A stretch of DNA of 64,000 nucleotides from Actinomadura sp. NBRC 104425. Its GTDB lineage: Bacteria > Actinomycetota > Actinomycetes > Streptosporangiales > Streptosporangiaceae. The position numbers and the translations under genes are program-made. How positions within the stretch are numbered: the first letter of the stretch is position 1; every line of letters begins with the position of its first letter. The notes under the pieces were generated by a model. The model saw only the letters and a program-made list of their open reading frames with translations. It searched no databases and was not told the origin of the DNA. The stretch covers positions 264,624 to 328,623 of the forward strand of contig NZ_BSTN01000006.1 in assembly GCF_030269545.1 (NCBI RefSeq), written 5' to 3'. Below are positions 24,696-34,007 of this stretch, in pieces.

Positions 24696-25412
24696 TCAGG
24701 CCTCCTCGAGCTCGGCGGTCAGGTTCCGCACGGCGTTCGGGTCGATCGGAACGCTCGGCCCCATCGTCGTGGTCACCACGGCCTTCTTGACGTACCGGCC
24801 CTTGGCCGCCGACGGCTTGAGCCGCAGCACCTCCTCGATCGCGGCGGCGTAGTTCTCCACCAGCTGCCGCTCGCTGAAGGAGGTCCGGCCGACGATGAAG
24901 TGCAGGTTCGCGTGCCGGTCCACCCGGAACTCGATCTTCCCGCCCTTGATGTCGGCGACCGCCTTGGCCACGTCCATGGTGACCGTGCCGGTCTTGGGGT
25001 TGGGCATCAGGCCGCGCGGGCCCAGCACCCGGCCCAGCCGGCCGACCTTGCCCATCTGGTCGGGGGTGGCCACCACGGCGTCGAAGTCCAGGAAGCCGCC
25101 CTGGATCTTCTCGATCAGGTCGTCGGACCCGACGATGTCGGCCCCGGCCTCACGCGCCTCCTCGGCCTTGGCGCCGCCCGCGAACACCAGCACGCGGGCG
25201 GTCTTACCGGTGCCGTGCGGCAGGTTGACCGTGCCGCGCACCATCTGGTCGGCCTTGCGCGGGTCCACGCCGAGCCGCAGCGCGACCTCCACGGTCGCGT
25301 CGAACTTGGTGACGCTTGTCTCCTTGGCCAGCCGCATGGCCTCGGCCGGGCTGTACAGGTGCTCGCGGTCGATCTTCTCGGCCGCGGCGCGGTACGCCTT
25401 GCTGCGCTTCAT
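24696..25412 (-). CDS. rplA: 50S ribosomal protein L1
   Basis: A 238-residue L1 protein of the mobile stalk. ATG at 25412 gives [15 protein letters not shown], the normal actinobacterial start. Family landmarks are [11 protein letters not shown] and the [15 protein letters not shown] loop. It follows rplK by 84 bases and precedes a strong terminator. Identity is certain. Confidence 0.98.
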   Translation of the reverse strand: MKRSKAYRAAAEKIDREHLYSPAEAMRLAKETSVTKFDATVEVALRLGVDPRKADQMVRGTVNLPHGTGKTARVLVFAGGAKAEEAREAGADIVGSDDLIEKIQGGFLDFDAVVATPDQMGKVGRLGRVLGPRGLMPNPKTGTVTMDVAKAVADIKGGKIEFRVDRHANLHFIVGRTSFSERQLVENYAAAIEEVLRLKPSAAKGRYVKKAVVTTTMGPSVPIDPNAVRNLTAELEEA

Positions 25413-25496
25413 GTCTGTCTCCCTGGTGTGAAAGGAGGTCGTGGTACGGGCCGCGCCAGGCCCTTCCACGGTCGTACGGACGTCCCGTACGAGGCT

Positions 25497-25925
25497 TTAC
25501 TTGACCTCGATGCCCATGGACCGGGCGGTGCCGGCGATGATCTTCTCGGCGGCGTCGATGTCCTTGGCGTTCAGGTCGGGCATCTTGGTCTGCGCGATCT
25601 CCCGGATCTGGTCGCGGGTGACCGAGCCGACCTTGTTCTTGTGCGGCTCGCCGCTGCCCTTCTCCACGCCCGCGGCCTTGAGGATCAGCTGCGCGGCCGG
25701 CGGGGTCTTGGTGACGAAGCTGAACGAGCGGTCCTCGTAGATGGTGATCTCTACGGGGATGACGTTGCCGCGCTGGGACTCCGTGGCAGCGTTGTACTGC
25801 TTGCAGAAGTCCATGATGTTGACGCCGTGCGGACCGAGCGCGGTACCGACCGGCGGCGCCGGGGTCGCCTGCCCGGCCTGCAGCTGCACCTTGACGATCG
25901 CGGCGACCTTCTTCTTCGGAGGCAT
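25497..25925 (-). CDS. rplK: 50S ribosomal protein L11
   Basis: A 142-residue L11 of the GTPase-associated centre. ATG 25925 gives [18 protein letters not shown], the standard N-terminus; an upstream in-frame extension is not conserved. It includes [19 protein letters not shown] (the proline-rich N-domain that binds thiopeptides) and the rRNA-binding C-domain. It is paired with rplA. Confidence 0.98.
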   Translation of the reverse strand: MPPKKKVAAIVKVQLQAGQATPAPPVGTALGPHGVNIMDFCKQYNAATESQRGNVIPVEITIYEDRSFSFVTKTPPAAQLILKAAGVEKGSGEPHKNKVGSVTRDQIREIAQTKMPDLNAKDIDAAEKIIAGTARSMGIEVK

Positions 25926-26290
25926 CTGCACCCCTACGTCCCGTTTGCTTCGGTTCCGGTTCCCGCGTTTCACGGGCAACGTCGCGGCCGGGACTCAACC
26001 GCGACGTAGGAACCGCTATGCCTCGCCATCCCCGCGGGCGCGGGAACGACGCGGATATGGCTTAATCGGCGTGGAGCAGCGAGACGGAGCCGTCTCCGCG
26101 GCCGAGCCGGTGCGTCCGGCCCGAAAGCCGGGACGGGAGCACCGAGCCGAGGATCTCGCGCCCCAGGCCTTGGCGGGCACCGGCCTTCTCCACGCGGCGC
26201 GGAGCCGATCCGCGAACACTCGAGCGGACCTCCCCGCGCGCGATGCCGTCCCGACCAGGATACGCGTACGCGCCGGCCGCGGCCGCCCCG
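25926..26290. other. Intergenic nusG-rplK
   Basis: About 365 bases with no supported gene. It contains a perfect 7-bp-arm palindrome, GAGACGG-AG-CCGTCTC (26081-26096), and should hold the rplK promoter, but I cannot place -10/-35 boxes with confidence. Confidence 0.35.
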
Positions 26291-27082
26291 TCAGATCTTG
26301 GAGACCTGGTTGAACGACAGCTCGACGGGCGTCTCCCGGCCGAAGATGCTGACCAGCACCTTCAGCTTCTGCTGCTCGGTGTTGATCTCGTTGACGGTGG
26401 CGGGCAGGGTGGCGAACGGGCCGTCCATGACGGTGACGGACTCGCCCACCTCGAAGTCCACCGACGGCGCGGCCTTGACCTGCTCCTTGGCCTTGGCGGG
26501 CTCCTCCGGCTCGGGCGCGAGCAGCGCGGCGACCTCGTCCAGGCTGAGCGGGGACGGCTTGTTGGACAGGCCGACGAAGCCGGTGACGCCGGGCGTGTTG
26601 CGCACGGCGGCCCACGACTCGTCGGTCAGCTCCATGCGGACCAGGATGTAGCCGGGCAGGACCTTCTCGTTGACCTTCTGCCGCTTGCCGCCCTTGATCT
26701 CGGTCACCTCGTGCTGGGGGACCTCGATCTGGAAGATGTAGTCCTCCATGTTCAGGGTCTGGGTGCGGGTCTCGATGTTGGTCTTGACCCGGTTCTCGTA
26801 CCCCGCGTAGGAGTGCACGACGTACCAGTCGCCCGGCTGCATCCGCAGCTGCATCTTGAACTCGGCGTACGGGTCGGCCGGGGGCTCGGCCTCGGCGGAC
26901 TCCTCCGCCTCGGCGCTGTCGCCGGACTCGGCGGCGTCGCCCTCGGTCTCCGTGTCCACCGGCTCGGCGCCGGCGACGGGCGCATCCGCCCCGGCGGGCT
27001 CACCCGACGGCTCGGCCGCAGCAGCCTCGGCGGACCGGGCCTGTTCGACGGCCTCGTCGTTGGGCTGTGAGGACTCGGACAC
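26291..27082 (-). CDS. nusG: Transcription antitermination protein NusG
   Basis: A 263-residue NusG from GTG 27082. The first 80 residues are an acidic Ala/Glu extension common in actinobacteria. The NGN domain (from about 83, [18 protein letters not shown]) binds RNA polymerase. The C-terminal KOW domain (about 207-263, [15 protein letters not shown]) contacts Rho or ribosomal S10. It lies between secE and rplK as usual. Confidence 0.97.
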   Translation of the reverse strand: MSESSQPNDEAVEQARSAEAAAAEPSGEPAGADAPVAGAEPVDTETEGDAAESGDSAEAEESAEAEPPADPYAEFKMQLRMQPGDWYVVHSYAGYENRVKTNIETRTQTLNMEDYIFQIEVPQHEVTEIKGGKRQKVNEKVLPGYILVRMELTDESWAAVRNTPGVTGFVGLSNKPSPLSLDEVAALLAPEPEEPAKAKEQVKAAPSVDFEVGESVTVMDGPFATLPATVNEINTEQQKLKVLVSIFGRETPVELSFNQVSKI

Positions 27083-27213
27083 GGCGACTCTTTCCCTCGT
27101 ACGAATGGTGATGATGGAGTTTCCGGGCGATGCGGGCGAACGCCCCCGCGGGGCCCCGGAAGGCCCTCGGCGGTGCGCCGGCGGCGGCGCGGCGGCCGCC
27201 CGGTGCCGGTGGC

Positions 27214-27462
27214 TCAGCCGAAGACCCAGAACACGCCTCGCTGCAGCAGCCAGTCGAGGCCGGAGACGATGGCGAGCATGATCAACACGAAGACCAGCGA
27301 CACGGACGTGTAGGTGATCAGCTCACGCCGGGTCGGCCAGATGACCTTGCGCAGCTCGGCGACCACCTGGCGCACGAAGAGAGCGGGAGACGTCCGCTTC
27401 CGTGGGGCTTTCCCCTTGCCTTCGTCCTTGGCCGCGGCCTCGCCGCGCGTCTCAGTCGCCAT
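27214..27462 (-). CDS. secE: Preprotein translocase subunit SecE
   Basis: An 82-residue single-helix SecE from ATG 27462. A charged N-terminus is followed by the conserved amphipathic segment ([16 protein letters not shown]) and one membrane helix (about 50-72). It clamps the SecY channel. It is followed by nusG after 131 bases and preceded by tRNA-Trp, a conserved order. Confidence 0.96.
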   Translation of the reverse strand: MATETRGEAAAKDEGKGKAPRKRTSPALFVRQVVAELRKVIWPTRRELITYTSVSLVFVLIMLAIVSGLDWLLQRGVFWVFG

Positions 27463-27573
27463 TGTGCCGCCGTTCACCTCATAGGTCGTGACCAACCACC
27501 CTGTGGTTGACTCGCTCGCTCACCGTGCGGCGTGCCATCGCCTGGCAGGCACGGGTGCGCGCACCGCACCTCG

Positions 27574-27646
27574 CAGGGCAGGAGGGACTCGAACCCCCAA
27601 CCGCCGGTTTTGGAGACCGGAGCTCTACCAATTGAGCCACTGCCCT
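27574..27646 (-). tRNA. tRNA-Trp (CCA)
   Basis: A 73-base cloverleaf: acceptor AGGGCAG / CTGCCCT, anticodon loop CTCCAAA (anticodon CCA), T-loop TTCGAGT, discriminator G. The CCA end is not encoded. It lies upstream of secE on the same strand. Confidence 0.97.
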
Positions 27647-27908
27647 TCACTTTTCTCTCCCGTGCAAGGAGACGTCCCGACCGTCGCCGGTCGGGTCGTG
27701 TCGTTCATAGCTTACGGCCTTTCGAGGACAGGACCGTATGCCGTGAGCCGCCACTAGGACGGTGAGTCTACGTCCCCGAGCCGCCCGCGTCGAACCGGAG
27801 CGCGCCGCCATGTCGCGAACAGGCCGTCCGGCCCGGCCGCGACACCCCGCCCCACCGGCGGGGATATACCGCTGAAGTCATGACCCCGGGTCTGTAACGA
27901 TAGGAGGC

Positions 27909-29120
27909 ATGAGCATCGATCGTCCTCGCCTGTCCAGGCGTATCGCCGCCATCTCCGAGTCCGCCACGCTGGCCGTCGACGCCAAGGCCAAGGCGCTGAA
28001 GGCGGCGGGCCGCCCGGTCATCGGGTTCGGTGCGGGCGAGCCGGACTTCCCGACCCCCGACTACATCGTCGAGGCCGCGGTCGCCGCGTGCCGGGAGCCG
28101 CGGTTCCACAAGTACACGCCGGCCGCCGGGCTGCCCGAGCTGCGCGCGGCCATCGCCGAGAAGACGGCCCGCGACTCCGGCCTGCGGGTGGAGGCCGCGC
28201 AGGTGCTCGTCACCAACGGCGGCAAGCAGGCGGTGTACGAGGCGTTCGCGGCGCTGCTGGACCCGGGCGACGAGGTGCTCGTGCCCACGCCGTACTGGAC
28301 CACCTACCCCGAGTCGATCAAGCTGGCCGGGGGCGTGCCGGTGACCGTGGTGGCCGACGAGACCACCGGCTACCGGGTGACCGTCGACCAGCTGGAGGCG
28401 GCCCGCACCGAGCGCACCAAGGTGCTGCTGTTCGTGTCCCCGTCCAACCCGACCGGCGCCGTCTACACCCGCGACCAGATCGAGGAGATCGGCCGCTGGG
28501 CGTACGAGCACGGCCTGTGGGTGATCACCGACGAGATCTACGAGCACCTGGTGTACGGGGACGCCCGGTTCCACTCCATGCCGGTGCTGGTGCCGGAGCT
28601 GGCCGACCGCACGCTGGTGCTCAACGGCGTCGCCAAGACCTACGCGATGACCGGCTGGCGGGTCGGCTGGCTGATCGGCCCGCAGGACGTGGTGAAGGCC
28701 GCCGCCAACCTGCAGTCGCACGCCACCTCCAATGTCGCGAACGTGTCGCAGGCGGCGGCGCTTGCCGCGGTGACCGGCGACCTGTCGGCGGTGGCGCAGA
28801 TGCGCACCGCGTTCGACCGGCGCCGCAAGACGATGGTGCGGATGCTCAACGAGATCCCCGGCGTGGTGTGCCCCGAGCCGGAGGGCGCGTTCTACGCCTA
28901 CCCGTCGGTCAAGGCGCTGCTCGGCAAGGAGATCCGGGGCCGCCGCCCGCAGACGTCGGTGGAGCTGGCCTCGCTCATCCTGGAGGAGGCCGAGGTCGCG
29001 CTGGTGCCGGGCGAGGCGTTCGGCACCCCGGGCTACTTCCGGCTGTCGTACGCACTCGGCGACGACGACCTGGTGGAGGGCGTGTCCCGGGTCGCCAAGC
29101 TGCTGGCCGAGGCGCACTGA
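27909..29120 (+). CDS. aspC: Pyridoxal-phosphate aspartate/aromatic-type aminotransferase
   Basis: A 403-residue class I aminotransferase with a GATAGGAGG ribosome site before ATG 27909. Cofactor residues are visible: the PLP lysine K243 in [14 protein letters not shown]180 in SPSNPTG, D208 and Y211 in DEIYEH, and the substrate Arg in the C-terminal FRLSYAL. It matches the bacterial AspB/AspC type (Iγ subgroup) that transfers the amino group between aspartate and 2-oxoglutarate. The exact substrate is not certain. It is divergent from tRNA-Trp and ends in a terminator. Confidence 0.92.
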   Translation: MSIDRPRLSRRIAAISESATLAVDAKAKALKAAGRPVIGFGAGEPDFPTPDYIVEAAVAACREPRFHKYTPAAGLPELRAAIAEKTARDSGLRVEAAQVLVTNGGKQAVYEAFAALLDPGDEVLVPTPYWTTYPESIKLAGGVPVTVVADETTGYRVTVDQLEAARTERTKVLLFVSPSNPTGAVYTRDQIEEIGRWAYEHGLWVITDEIYEHLVYGDARFHSMPVLVPELADRTLVLNGVAKTYAMTGWRVGWLIGPQDVVKAAANLQSHATSNVANVSQAAALAAVTGDLSAVAQMRTAFDRRRKTMVRMLNEIPGVVCPEPEGAFYAYPSVKALLGKEIRGRRPQTSVELASLILEEAEVALVPGEAFGTPGYFRLSYALGDDDLVEGVSRVAKLLAEAH

Positions 29121-29143
29121 GCCGACCGCCCCGCATGACATGA

Positions 29144-29190
29144 CGCCCCGGCGGGGGCGCCTCCACCGGACGTCCCGCCGGGGCGCTTTC
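29144..29190 (+). terminator. aspC terminator
   Basis: A perfect 12-bp stem (CGCCCCGGCGGG / CCCGCCGGGGCG) with an 18-base loop, followed by CTTTCGCG, 23 bases after the stop. Confidence 0.75.
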
Positions 29191-29192
29191 GC

Positions 29193-29237
29193 GCCGACTG
29201 GCCACAAGCCGACTGGCCACAAGCCGACTGGCCACAA
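29193..29237. repeat. Three tandem 15-bp repeats
   Basis: GCCGACTGGCCACAA occurs three times without a gap or mismatch, immediately after the aspC terminator. They are noncoding as far as I can see. Confidence 0.85.
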
Positions 29238-29565
29238 GAGGCCGCACGCCGCGCGGCCGGGCGCCGACGCCCTCGACGACGCACGTGAGCTCATCGTGTG
29301 CCGAGCCGTCCGGGCGTGCAGAGCCGGGGCGGTCGCCGACGACCGCCCGTACCCCGAGCGCCGAAGTGGAGCGGGCGGCGAAGCTCGTCGGCGCCGTCCA
29401 GTCCTCGGGGTCGGCCGGATACCTGCTTGCACGACGCGGTCGTCGTCCTGACGGTGCAGGTGAAGGGCGTCCGGGGTGGTCGTTTGGTGCCATGCGGCAT
29501 GGCCTCGCCGGGTGGTCTGGCGAGGGTGCGGAGCGAACCGGGCGACGATCAGGCAACATTTGTGC
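29238..29565. other. Intergenic region before the deaminase gene
   Basis: About 330 bases with only shadow frames. It presumably holds the promoter for the next gene; I see no clear boxes. Confidence 0.35.
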
Positions 29566-30663
29566 ATGGAGCCCCGTCCAGTTTCAGAGCGTCCGATTCG
29601 CGCCCTGCCCAAGGCGCACCTGCATCTGCACTTCACCGGCTCGATGCGCCACTCCACCCTGGTCGAGCTGGCGGCGCGGCACGGGGTGCACCTGCCGGAC
29701 GCCCTGGTGGAGGACTGGCCGCCGCAGCTGCACGCCACCGATGAGCGCGGCTGGTTCCGGTTCCAGCGGCTGTACGACATCGCGCGCTCGGTGCTGCGCA
29801 CCCCCGACGACATGCGGCGGCTGCTGCGCGAGACGGCCGAGGACGAGGCCGCCGAGGGGTCGGGCTGGCTGGAGATCCAGGTGGACCCGAGCGGCTACGC
29901 GGGGCGGTTCGGCGGGCTGACGCCGACCGTGGAGCTGGTGCTGGACGCCGCGCGGGAGGCGTCCGCCGCGACCGGGGTCGGCATCGGCGTGGTGATCGCC
30001 GCGAACCGCACCCGGCACCCGCTGGACGCCAGGACGCTGGCGCGGCTGGCCATCCGCTACACCGGCCAGGGCGTGGTGGGGTTCGGGCTGTCCAACGACG
30101 AGCGGCGCGGCCGGGCCTACGACTTCGACGGCGCGTTCCGCATCGCACGGCGCGGCGGCCTGCTGGCGGCGCCGCACGGCGGCGAGCTGCTCGGCCCGCA
30201 GAGCGTGCGCGAGTGCCTGGAGGCGCTGCGGGCCGACCGCATCGGCCACGGCGTGCGGGCGGTGGAGGACCCGCGGCTGCTGGAGGAGATCGTGCGGCGC
30301 CAGGTGACGCTGGAGGTGTGCCCGGCGTCCAACGTGGGGCTGGGGGTGGCGGCGACGGCGGCGGACGTCCCGGTGCGGACGCTGTTCGAGGCGGGCGCGC
30401 GCATCGCCCTGGGCGCCGACGACCCGCTGCTGTTCGGCGCGCGGCTGGCGCGGCAGTACGAACTGGCCCGCACCGAGCACGGGTTCACCGACGCCGAACT
30501 GGCCGAGCTGGCCCGGCAGTCGGTGCTCGGGTCGGCCGCCCCCGAGGACGTCCGCAAGCGGCTGTTGGCGGGCATCGACGACTGGCTGCGCCTGCCCGCC
30601 GGCGACGCGCCCCAGCCGGACGGGGCCGGCGCCCGGCGCGCGGCCTCCCCGGCCTCGTGCTAG
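29566..30663 (+). CDS. Adenosine deaminase family protein
   Basis: A 365-residue TIM-barrel deaminase, ATG 29566 (MEPRPVSERPIRALPKAH), without a strong ribosome site. Metal and catalytic motifs are present: HLH (H20, H22), PHGGE (usual HAGE), RIGHG, CPASN and GADDPLLF (usual TDDP). The Asp after the first HxH in classical ADA (HLDG) is Thr here (HFTG), a variant that suggests a purine or related deaminase of a separate subgroup. It lies beside aspC and is convergent with the GntR gene. The likely role is purine salvage. Confidence 0.8.
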   Translation: MEPRPVSERPIRALPKAHLHLHFTGSMRHSTLVELAARHGVHLPDALVEDWPPQLHATDERGWFRFQRLYDIARSVLRTPDDMRRLLRETAEDEAAEGSGWLEIQVDPSGYAGRFGGLTPTVELVLDAAREASAATGVGIGVVIAANRTRHPLDARTLARLAIRYTGQGVVGFGLSNDERRGRAYDFDGAFRIARRGGLLAAPHGGELLGPQSVRECLEALRADRIGHGVRAVEDPRLLEEIVRRQVTLEVCPASNVGLGVAATAADVPVRTLFEAGARIALGADDPLLFGARLARQYELARTEHGFTDAELAELARQSVLGSAAPEDVRKRLLAGIDDWLRLPAGDAPQPDGAGARRAASPASC

Positions 30664-30670
30664 CCGCCGA

Positions 30671-30712
30671 CCGCCAGTCGTCGGCCGCTAGTCGTCGGCC
30701 GCTAGTCGTCGG
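30671..30712. repeat. Three tandem 14-bp repeats across the GntR gene end
   Basis: CCGC[C/T]AGTCGTCGG is repeated three times between the convergent deaminase and GntR genes. The third copy contains the GntR stop (CTA on the plus strand, 30702-30704). The second copy holds another such stop, so repeat loss would still leave a stop. Confidence 0.8.
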
Positions 30713-31406
30713 CGTCGTCGAGGACGGAGCGCCACAGGCCCTGCCGTTCCAGGTGGGCGACCAGCAGCTCGCCCGACCGGGTGATGTGCTGGCGCATGGC
30801 GGCGCCGGTCGCGGGGGCGTCCTTGCGCTGCAGCGCGCGCAGGATGCGCCGGTGGTCCGCCCTGGCCACTTCCGGCCACTCGGGCAGTCGGGTCCACACC
30901 CCGCGCGGCACATACCGCACCACCGAACCGAGCGTCCAGGCGAGCTTGGCCGAGTCGGCGGCCAGGTTGATCGTCCGGTGGAAGGCGTGGTTGTGCTCCT
31001 CGACCAGGTCGAGCCGGCCGGCGTCCGTGGCCTGTTCCAGCGCCCGCTGCAGCCCGATCAGCTGCTCCAGCAGGTCGGGGCCCATGCGCTCGGCGGTGCG
31101 CGCGGCCAGTTCGGCGCCGATCGTGGCCTGCGCCCAGAACAGGTCCGCGACGTCCCGTTTGGACAGCGACGCGACCACGAAGCCGCGCCGGGGCTCCAGG
31201 TGCACGAACCCCTCGCTGCGCAGCGACTGCAGCGCCTCGCGAACGGGGGTGACGCTGATGCCGAACTGCAGTGCCAGCCGTTCCAGCCGCAGGAACTCCC
31301 CGGGCCGCACCCGGCCGTCCAAGATGAGCTCGCGGATCCGCGCCGCCACCTCGTCGCTGAGCTGGGGGCGCAGGCCGAGCCCCCGCTGGGTTCGCAGAGT
31401 CGCCAC
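30702..31406 (-). CDS. GntR-family transcriptional regulator (FadR subfamily)
   Basis: A 234-residue regulator from GTG 31406. An N-terminal winged helix (about 14-75, LERLALQFGISVTPVREALQSLRSEGFV) precedes a C-terminal all-helical FCD ligand domain (about 82-215) with the His-containing metal-site pattern (NHAFHRTI, DHRRIL). Ligands of this group are small organic acids. An 11-bp palindrome (TGAGA-T-TCTCA, 31465-31475) lies 59 bases upstream and may be its own operator. The targets are unknown. Confidence 0.88.
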   Translation of the reverse strand: MATLRTQRGLGLRPQLSDEVAARIRELILDGRVRPGEFLRLERLALQFGISVTPVREALQSLRSEGFVHLEPRRGFVVASLSKRDVADLFWAQATIGAELAARTAERMGPDLLEQLIGLQRALEQATDAGRLDLVEEHNHAFHRTINLAADSAKLAWTLGSVVRYVPRGVWTRLPEWPEVARADHRRILRALQRKDAPATGAAMRQHITRSGELLVAHLERQGLWRSVLDDADD

Positions 31407-31464
31407 CGTTCATCTCCGCCCCATCGAGGCCCTCCCGCGTCAGGGGTCGCGGGAGCCAAGGGCC

Positions 31465-31475
31465 TGAGATTCTCA
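31465..31475. promoter_or_regulatory. Palindrome upstream of the GntR gene
   Basis: TGAGA-T-TCTCA, perfect arms, between the murB end and the GntR start. It is a possible autoregulatory site; no known consensus is matched. Confidence 0.25.
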
Positions 31476-31530
31476 TGATGCGTGCGAACCGCCCAGGGGG
31501 GAACCGCGAACCGGGAGCGCGTCGCGGCGC

Positions 31531-31552
31531 CCGTCCGCCCGGCGCCGGACGG
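31531..31552 (-). terminator. Possible murB terminator
   Basis: A 7-bp perfect stem (CCGTCCG / CGGACGG) with an 8-base loop, 14 bases after the murB stop. No T-run follows, so support is weak. Confidence 0.35.
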
Positions 31553-31565
31553 GGCAGAGCGCGAG

Positions 31566-32648
31566 TCAGAGGCTGACGCCGACGAGCACCGGCTCGTTGA
31601 CCAGCTCGATCCCGAAGGCCTCGCGGACGCCGTCGCGGACCTGGCGGGCCAGCGCGAGCAGGTCGGCGGTGCTGGCCCCGTCGGGGTTGGTCAGCGCGAG
31701 GGTGTGCTTGCCGGAGATGCGGACGGGCCCCAGCGCGTGCCCCTTGGCGAACCCCGCCCGGTCGATCAGCCACGCCGCGGACGTCTTGACGCGCGGCGAG
31801 CCGTCCGGCCCCGGGCGCTCGGGGTAGCGCGGGAAGGCCGCGTCCGGGCCGAGCCGCTCGGCGACGCGGCGTTCCAGCTCGGCGAGCTGCGCGGAGTCCA
31901 GGATCGGGTTGGTGAAGAAGGAACCGGCGCTGCGGGTGTCGGGATCGGAGGGGTCTAGCACCATGCCCTTGGCTCGGCGCAGTTCCAGGACCGCGTCGCG
32001 CGCCTCCTTCAGCGGCACCCGGGCGCCGAGTTCGACGCCGAGCGCGCGCGCCAGCTCGGCGTAGGCGATCGGCTGCGACTCGTCGGACTCGCGCAGCGCG
32101 TAGGTCACCTCCAGCACCAGGTACCGGTCGCCGCCCTTGAAGACGCTGTTGCGGTAGCTGAAGCGGCACGCGTCCGCGTCCAGCGTGACGACCCGGCCGG
32201 TGGTGCGGTCGTAGGCGCGCACCTCGGTGATCGTCTCGCTGACGTCCTGGCCGTAGGCGCCGACGTTCTGGATGGGGGTGGCGCCGACGCGTCCGGGGAT
32301 GCCCGCCAGGCACTCCACCCCGGCCAGCCCGTCGGCGACGCAGCGCGCGACGAAGGGGTCCCACTCCTCGCCCGCCTGGACGCGCACCAGCACCCGTCCG
32401 GGCTCGTCCGGCACGCGCTCGGTGCCGCGGGTGCCGACGTGCACCACGGTGCCGGGGAAGCCGTCGTCGGCGACCACCACGTTGCTGCCGCCGCCGAGCA
32501 CCAGCACCGGCTCGCCGTCCCGGTCCGCCGCGCGCACCACGGACACCAGTTCGTCCTCGGTCGTCGCCTCCACGAACCGGCGCGCCGGACCGCCGAGCCG
32601 CAGCGTGGTGTATCCGGCCAGGTTCACCTCTTCAGCGAACACCGCCAC
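31566..32648 (-). CDS. murB: UDP-N-acetylenolpyruvoylglucosamine reductase
   Basis: A 360-residue FAD enzyme that reduces UDP-GlcNAc-enolpyruvate to UDP-MurNAc in peptidoglycan synthesis. The start is GTG 32648, with GAGGGGG 6 bases upstream; the longer frame has no such site. FAD binding is seen in VLGGGSNVVV and ECLAGIPGRVGATPIQNVGAYG. The catalytic Ser lies in SAGSFFTNPI, the Tyr loop in FSYRNSVFK (type I enzyme), and the C-terminal Glu in VNEPVLVG. It follows hadAB, the conserved actinobacterial order. Confidence 0.96.
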   Translation of the reverse strand: MAVFAEEVNLAGYTTLRLGGPARRFVEATTEDELVSVVRAADRDGEPVLVLGGGSNVVVADDGFPGTVVHVGTRGTERVPDEPGRVLVRVQAGEEWDPFVARCVADGLAGVECLAGIPGRVGATPIQNVGAYGQDVSETITEVRAYDRTTGRVVTLDADACRFSYRNSVFKGGDRYLVLEVTYALRESDESQPIAYAELARALGVELGARVPLKEARDAVLELRRAKGMVLDPSDPDTRSAGSFFTNPILDSAQLAELERRVAERLGPDAAFPRYPERPGPDGSPRVKTSAAWLIDRAGFAKGHALGPVRISGKHTLALTNPDGASTADLLALARQVRDGVREAFGIELVNEPVLVGVSL

Positions 32649-32731
32649 GCGCTTCCCCCTCCCGTAGTTGGGCCGCTGTCCGTCCCGTGCGGCGGGACGC
32701 CCGCGCTCCAGCGTGCCATCTCCGGCCGTCC

Positions 32732-32743
32732 GAACAGACGTTC
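32732..32743. promoter_or_regulatory. Palindrome GAACAGACGTTC upstream of murB
   Basis: Within the larger CCGAAC-AGAC-GTTCGG inverted repeat (32730-32745), about 85 bases before the murB start. A similar GAACGACGTTC lies upstream of hadA. It may be an operator; the regulator is unknown. Confidence 0.25.
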
Positions 32744-32749
32744 GGCCGG

Positions 32750-32792
32750 GTGCCCGCCGGTGCGCCGCGGATCCGGCGCGTCCAGCGGGCAC
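32750..32792 (-). terminator. Possible hadAB terminator hairpin
   Basis: GTGCCCGC and GCGGGCAC (32750-32757, 32785-32792) enclose a further GC-rich inner hairpin, 46 bases after the hadB stop. There is no T-run, so termination may be partial. Confidence 0.35.
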
Positions 32793-32837
32793 AGTCGCGC
32801 TGAGAGCGGTACTCGGGGGCCGGCGGGGCCGGCCCGG

Positions 32838-33263
32838 TCAGGCGAGGCGGACGACGGCCTTGGCCCGGGTGAGGACCTTCTGGTCGGCGGCGCGCGCGGT
32901 GAGCGCCACCACGACCTTGTTGTCGTCGAGCTTCTCCTCGACCTTGCCGCTGATCTGGAGGGTCGCGCCGCCGTCGTCCGGCACCACGACGGGGGCGGAG
33001 AAGCGCACGCCGTAGTCGACGACGGCGCCGGGGTCGCCCGCCCAGTCGGTGACGAAGCGGCCGGCCTGGGCCATGGTGTACATGCCGTGCGCGATGACGT
33101 CCGGCAGGCCCACGGCCTTGGCGAAGCTCTCCCGCCAGTGGATGGGGTTGAAGTCGCCCGAGGCGCCGGCGTACATCACCAGGTTGGCCCGGTCGATCTT
33201 GAAGGTGCGCTCCGGGATCTCGGTGCCGACCTCGACGTCGGCGTACTTCACCTGCGCGGTCAT
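32838..33263 (-). CDS. hadB: MaoC-like (R)-hydratase/dehydratase, HadB-like
   Basis: A 141-residue hot-dog-fold protein. It has the hydratase-2 motif with catalytic Asp and His (YAGASGDFNPIHW), then VIAHGMYTMAQAGRF. Its ATG overlaps the hadA stop as TGATG. In mycobacteria HadB is the catalytic half of the 3-hydroxyacyl-ACP dehydratase; the gene pair after rpmG is widespread in actinobacteria, including those without mycolic acids. The role here is likely acyl-ACP or acyl-CoA dehydration. Confidence 0.85.
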   Translation of the reverse strand: MTAQVKYADVEVGTEIPERTFKIDRANLVMYAGASGDFNPIHWRESFAKAVGLPDVIAHGMYTMAQAGRFVTDWAGDPGAVVDYGVRFSAPVVVPDDGGATLQISGKVEEKLDDNKVVVALTARAADQKVLTRAKAVVRLA

Positions 33264-33700
33264 CAGGCCCCCCGCTCCACCAGCGTGTTGTAGGTCTTGC
33301 AGATCAGCTCGCCCTCGACGGTCTTGATGTCGGTCTCCACCGTCAGTTTCTCGTTGTTGCCGATCGACTTGATCTCGGTGATGGTGGAGGTGCAGGTCAC
33401 CACGTCGCCGGCGCGCATCGGCCGGGTGTAGGCGAAGCGCTGCTCGCCGTGTACGACCATCGAGAAGTTGATGCCGAGTTCGGGGTCGGCCAGCGCCGGG
33501 TTGCCGAGGGAGACCACGATGGGGAAGGTGGGCGGCGCGATGACGTCGGGGTAGCCGGCGGCCTTGGCGGCCTCGGCGTCCCGGTAGAGCGGGTTGGGGT
33601 CGCCGATCGCGTCGGCGAACTCCCGGATCTTCACCCGGCTGACCTCGTACGGCTCGGTGGGCGGGAAGGTCCGCCCGATGAAATCACGGTTGATCGCCAT
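33263..33700 (-). CDS. hadA: MaoC-like dehydratase subunit, HadA-like
   Basis: A 145-residue partner of HadB: a hot-dog domain with IREFADAIGDPNPLYRD and a C-terminal TYNTLVERGA. It lacks the Asp/His catalytic pair of HadB, as expected for the substrate-binding half. ATG at 33700 has a GGAGGGAG site. It is translationally coupled to hadB. Confidence 0.85.
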   Translation of the reverse strand: MAINRDFIGRTFPPTEPYEVSRVKIREFADAIGDPNPLYRDAEAAKAAGYPDVIAPPTFPIVVSLGNPALADPELGINFSMVVHGEQRFAYTRPMRAGDVVTCTSTITEIKSIGNNEKLTVETDIKTVEGELICKTYNTLVERGA

Positions 33701-34007
33701 GCGATCCGCTCCCTCCAGGTCGAACGGGGGCCGCCCCGCCCCTGCCCGTCGGGCGCCGACGGGCCCGCCCCATGATGCGGTCTCGCTCGGACGGTAACAG
33801 AACGACGTTCAGCCCGTCCTCGCCGGGTGGGCGGGAACGGGCTGGACGGTTGGGCAAGCCTCGCGTGTATCCGCGGGTTCTCGGCGGTCGCCCGAGCGGC
33901 GCCGCCGGGCGCGTCGCGGTCGCCGCGTGCGGCGGAAGACGCGCGCTGGTCAGCGGGTCCGGTCGTGCGGTCGGGCCGCAGCGGCGGTACCACCCGCCGC
34001 GAGCCGG
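33701..34007. other. Intergenic rpmG-hadA with a palindrome
   Basis: About 307 bases. The only distinct feature is GAACG-A-CGTTC (33800-33810), about 100 bases before hadA, similar to the palindrome upstream of murB. No gene is seen. Confidence 0.35.

Noticed and set aside
26081..26096. Palindrome GAGACGG-AG-CCGTCTC as a terminator between nusG and rplK
   Set aside because: The two-base loop is too small and no T-run follows; recorded only as part of the intergenic description.
27768..29813. A 681-codon minus-strand frame over aspC and the deaminase
   Set aside because: Shadow of the aminotransferase and deaminase genes, with no coherent family features.
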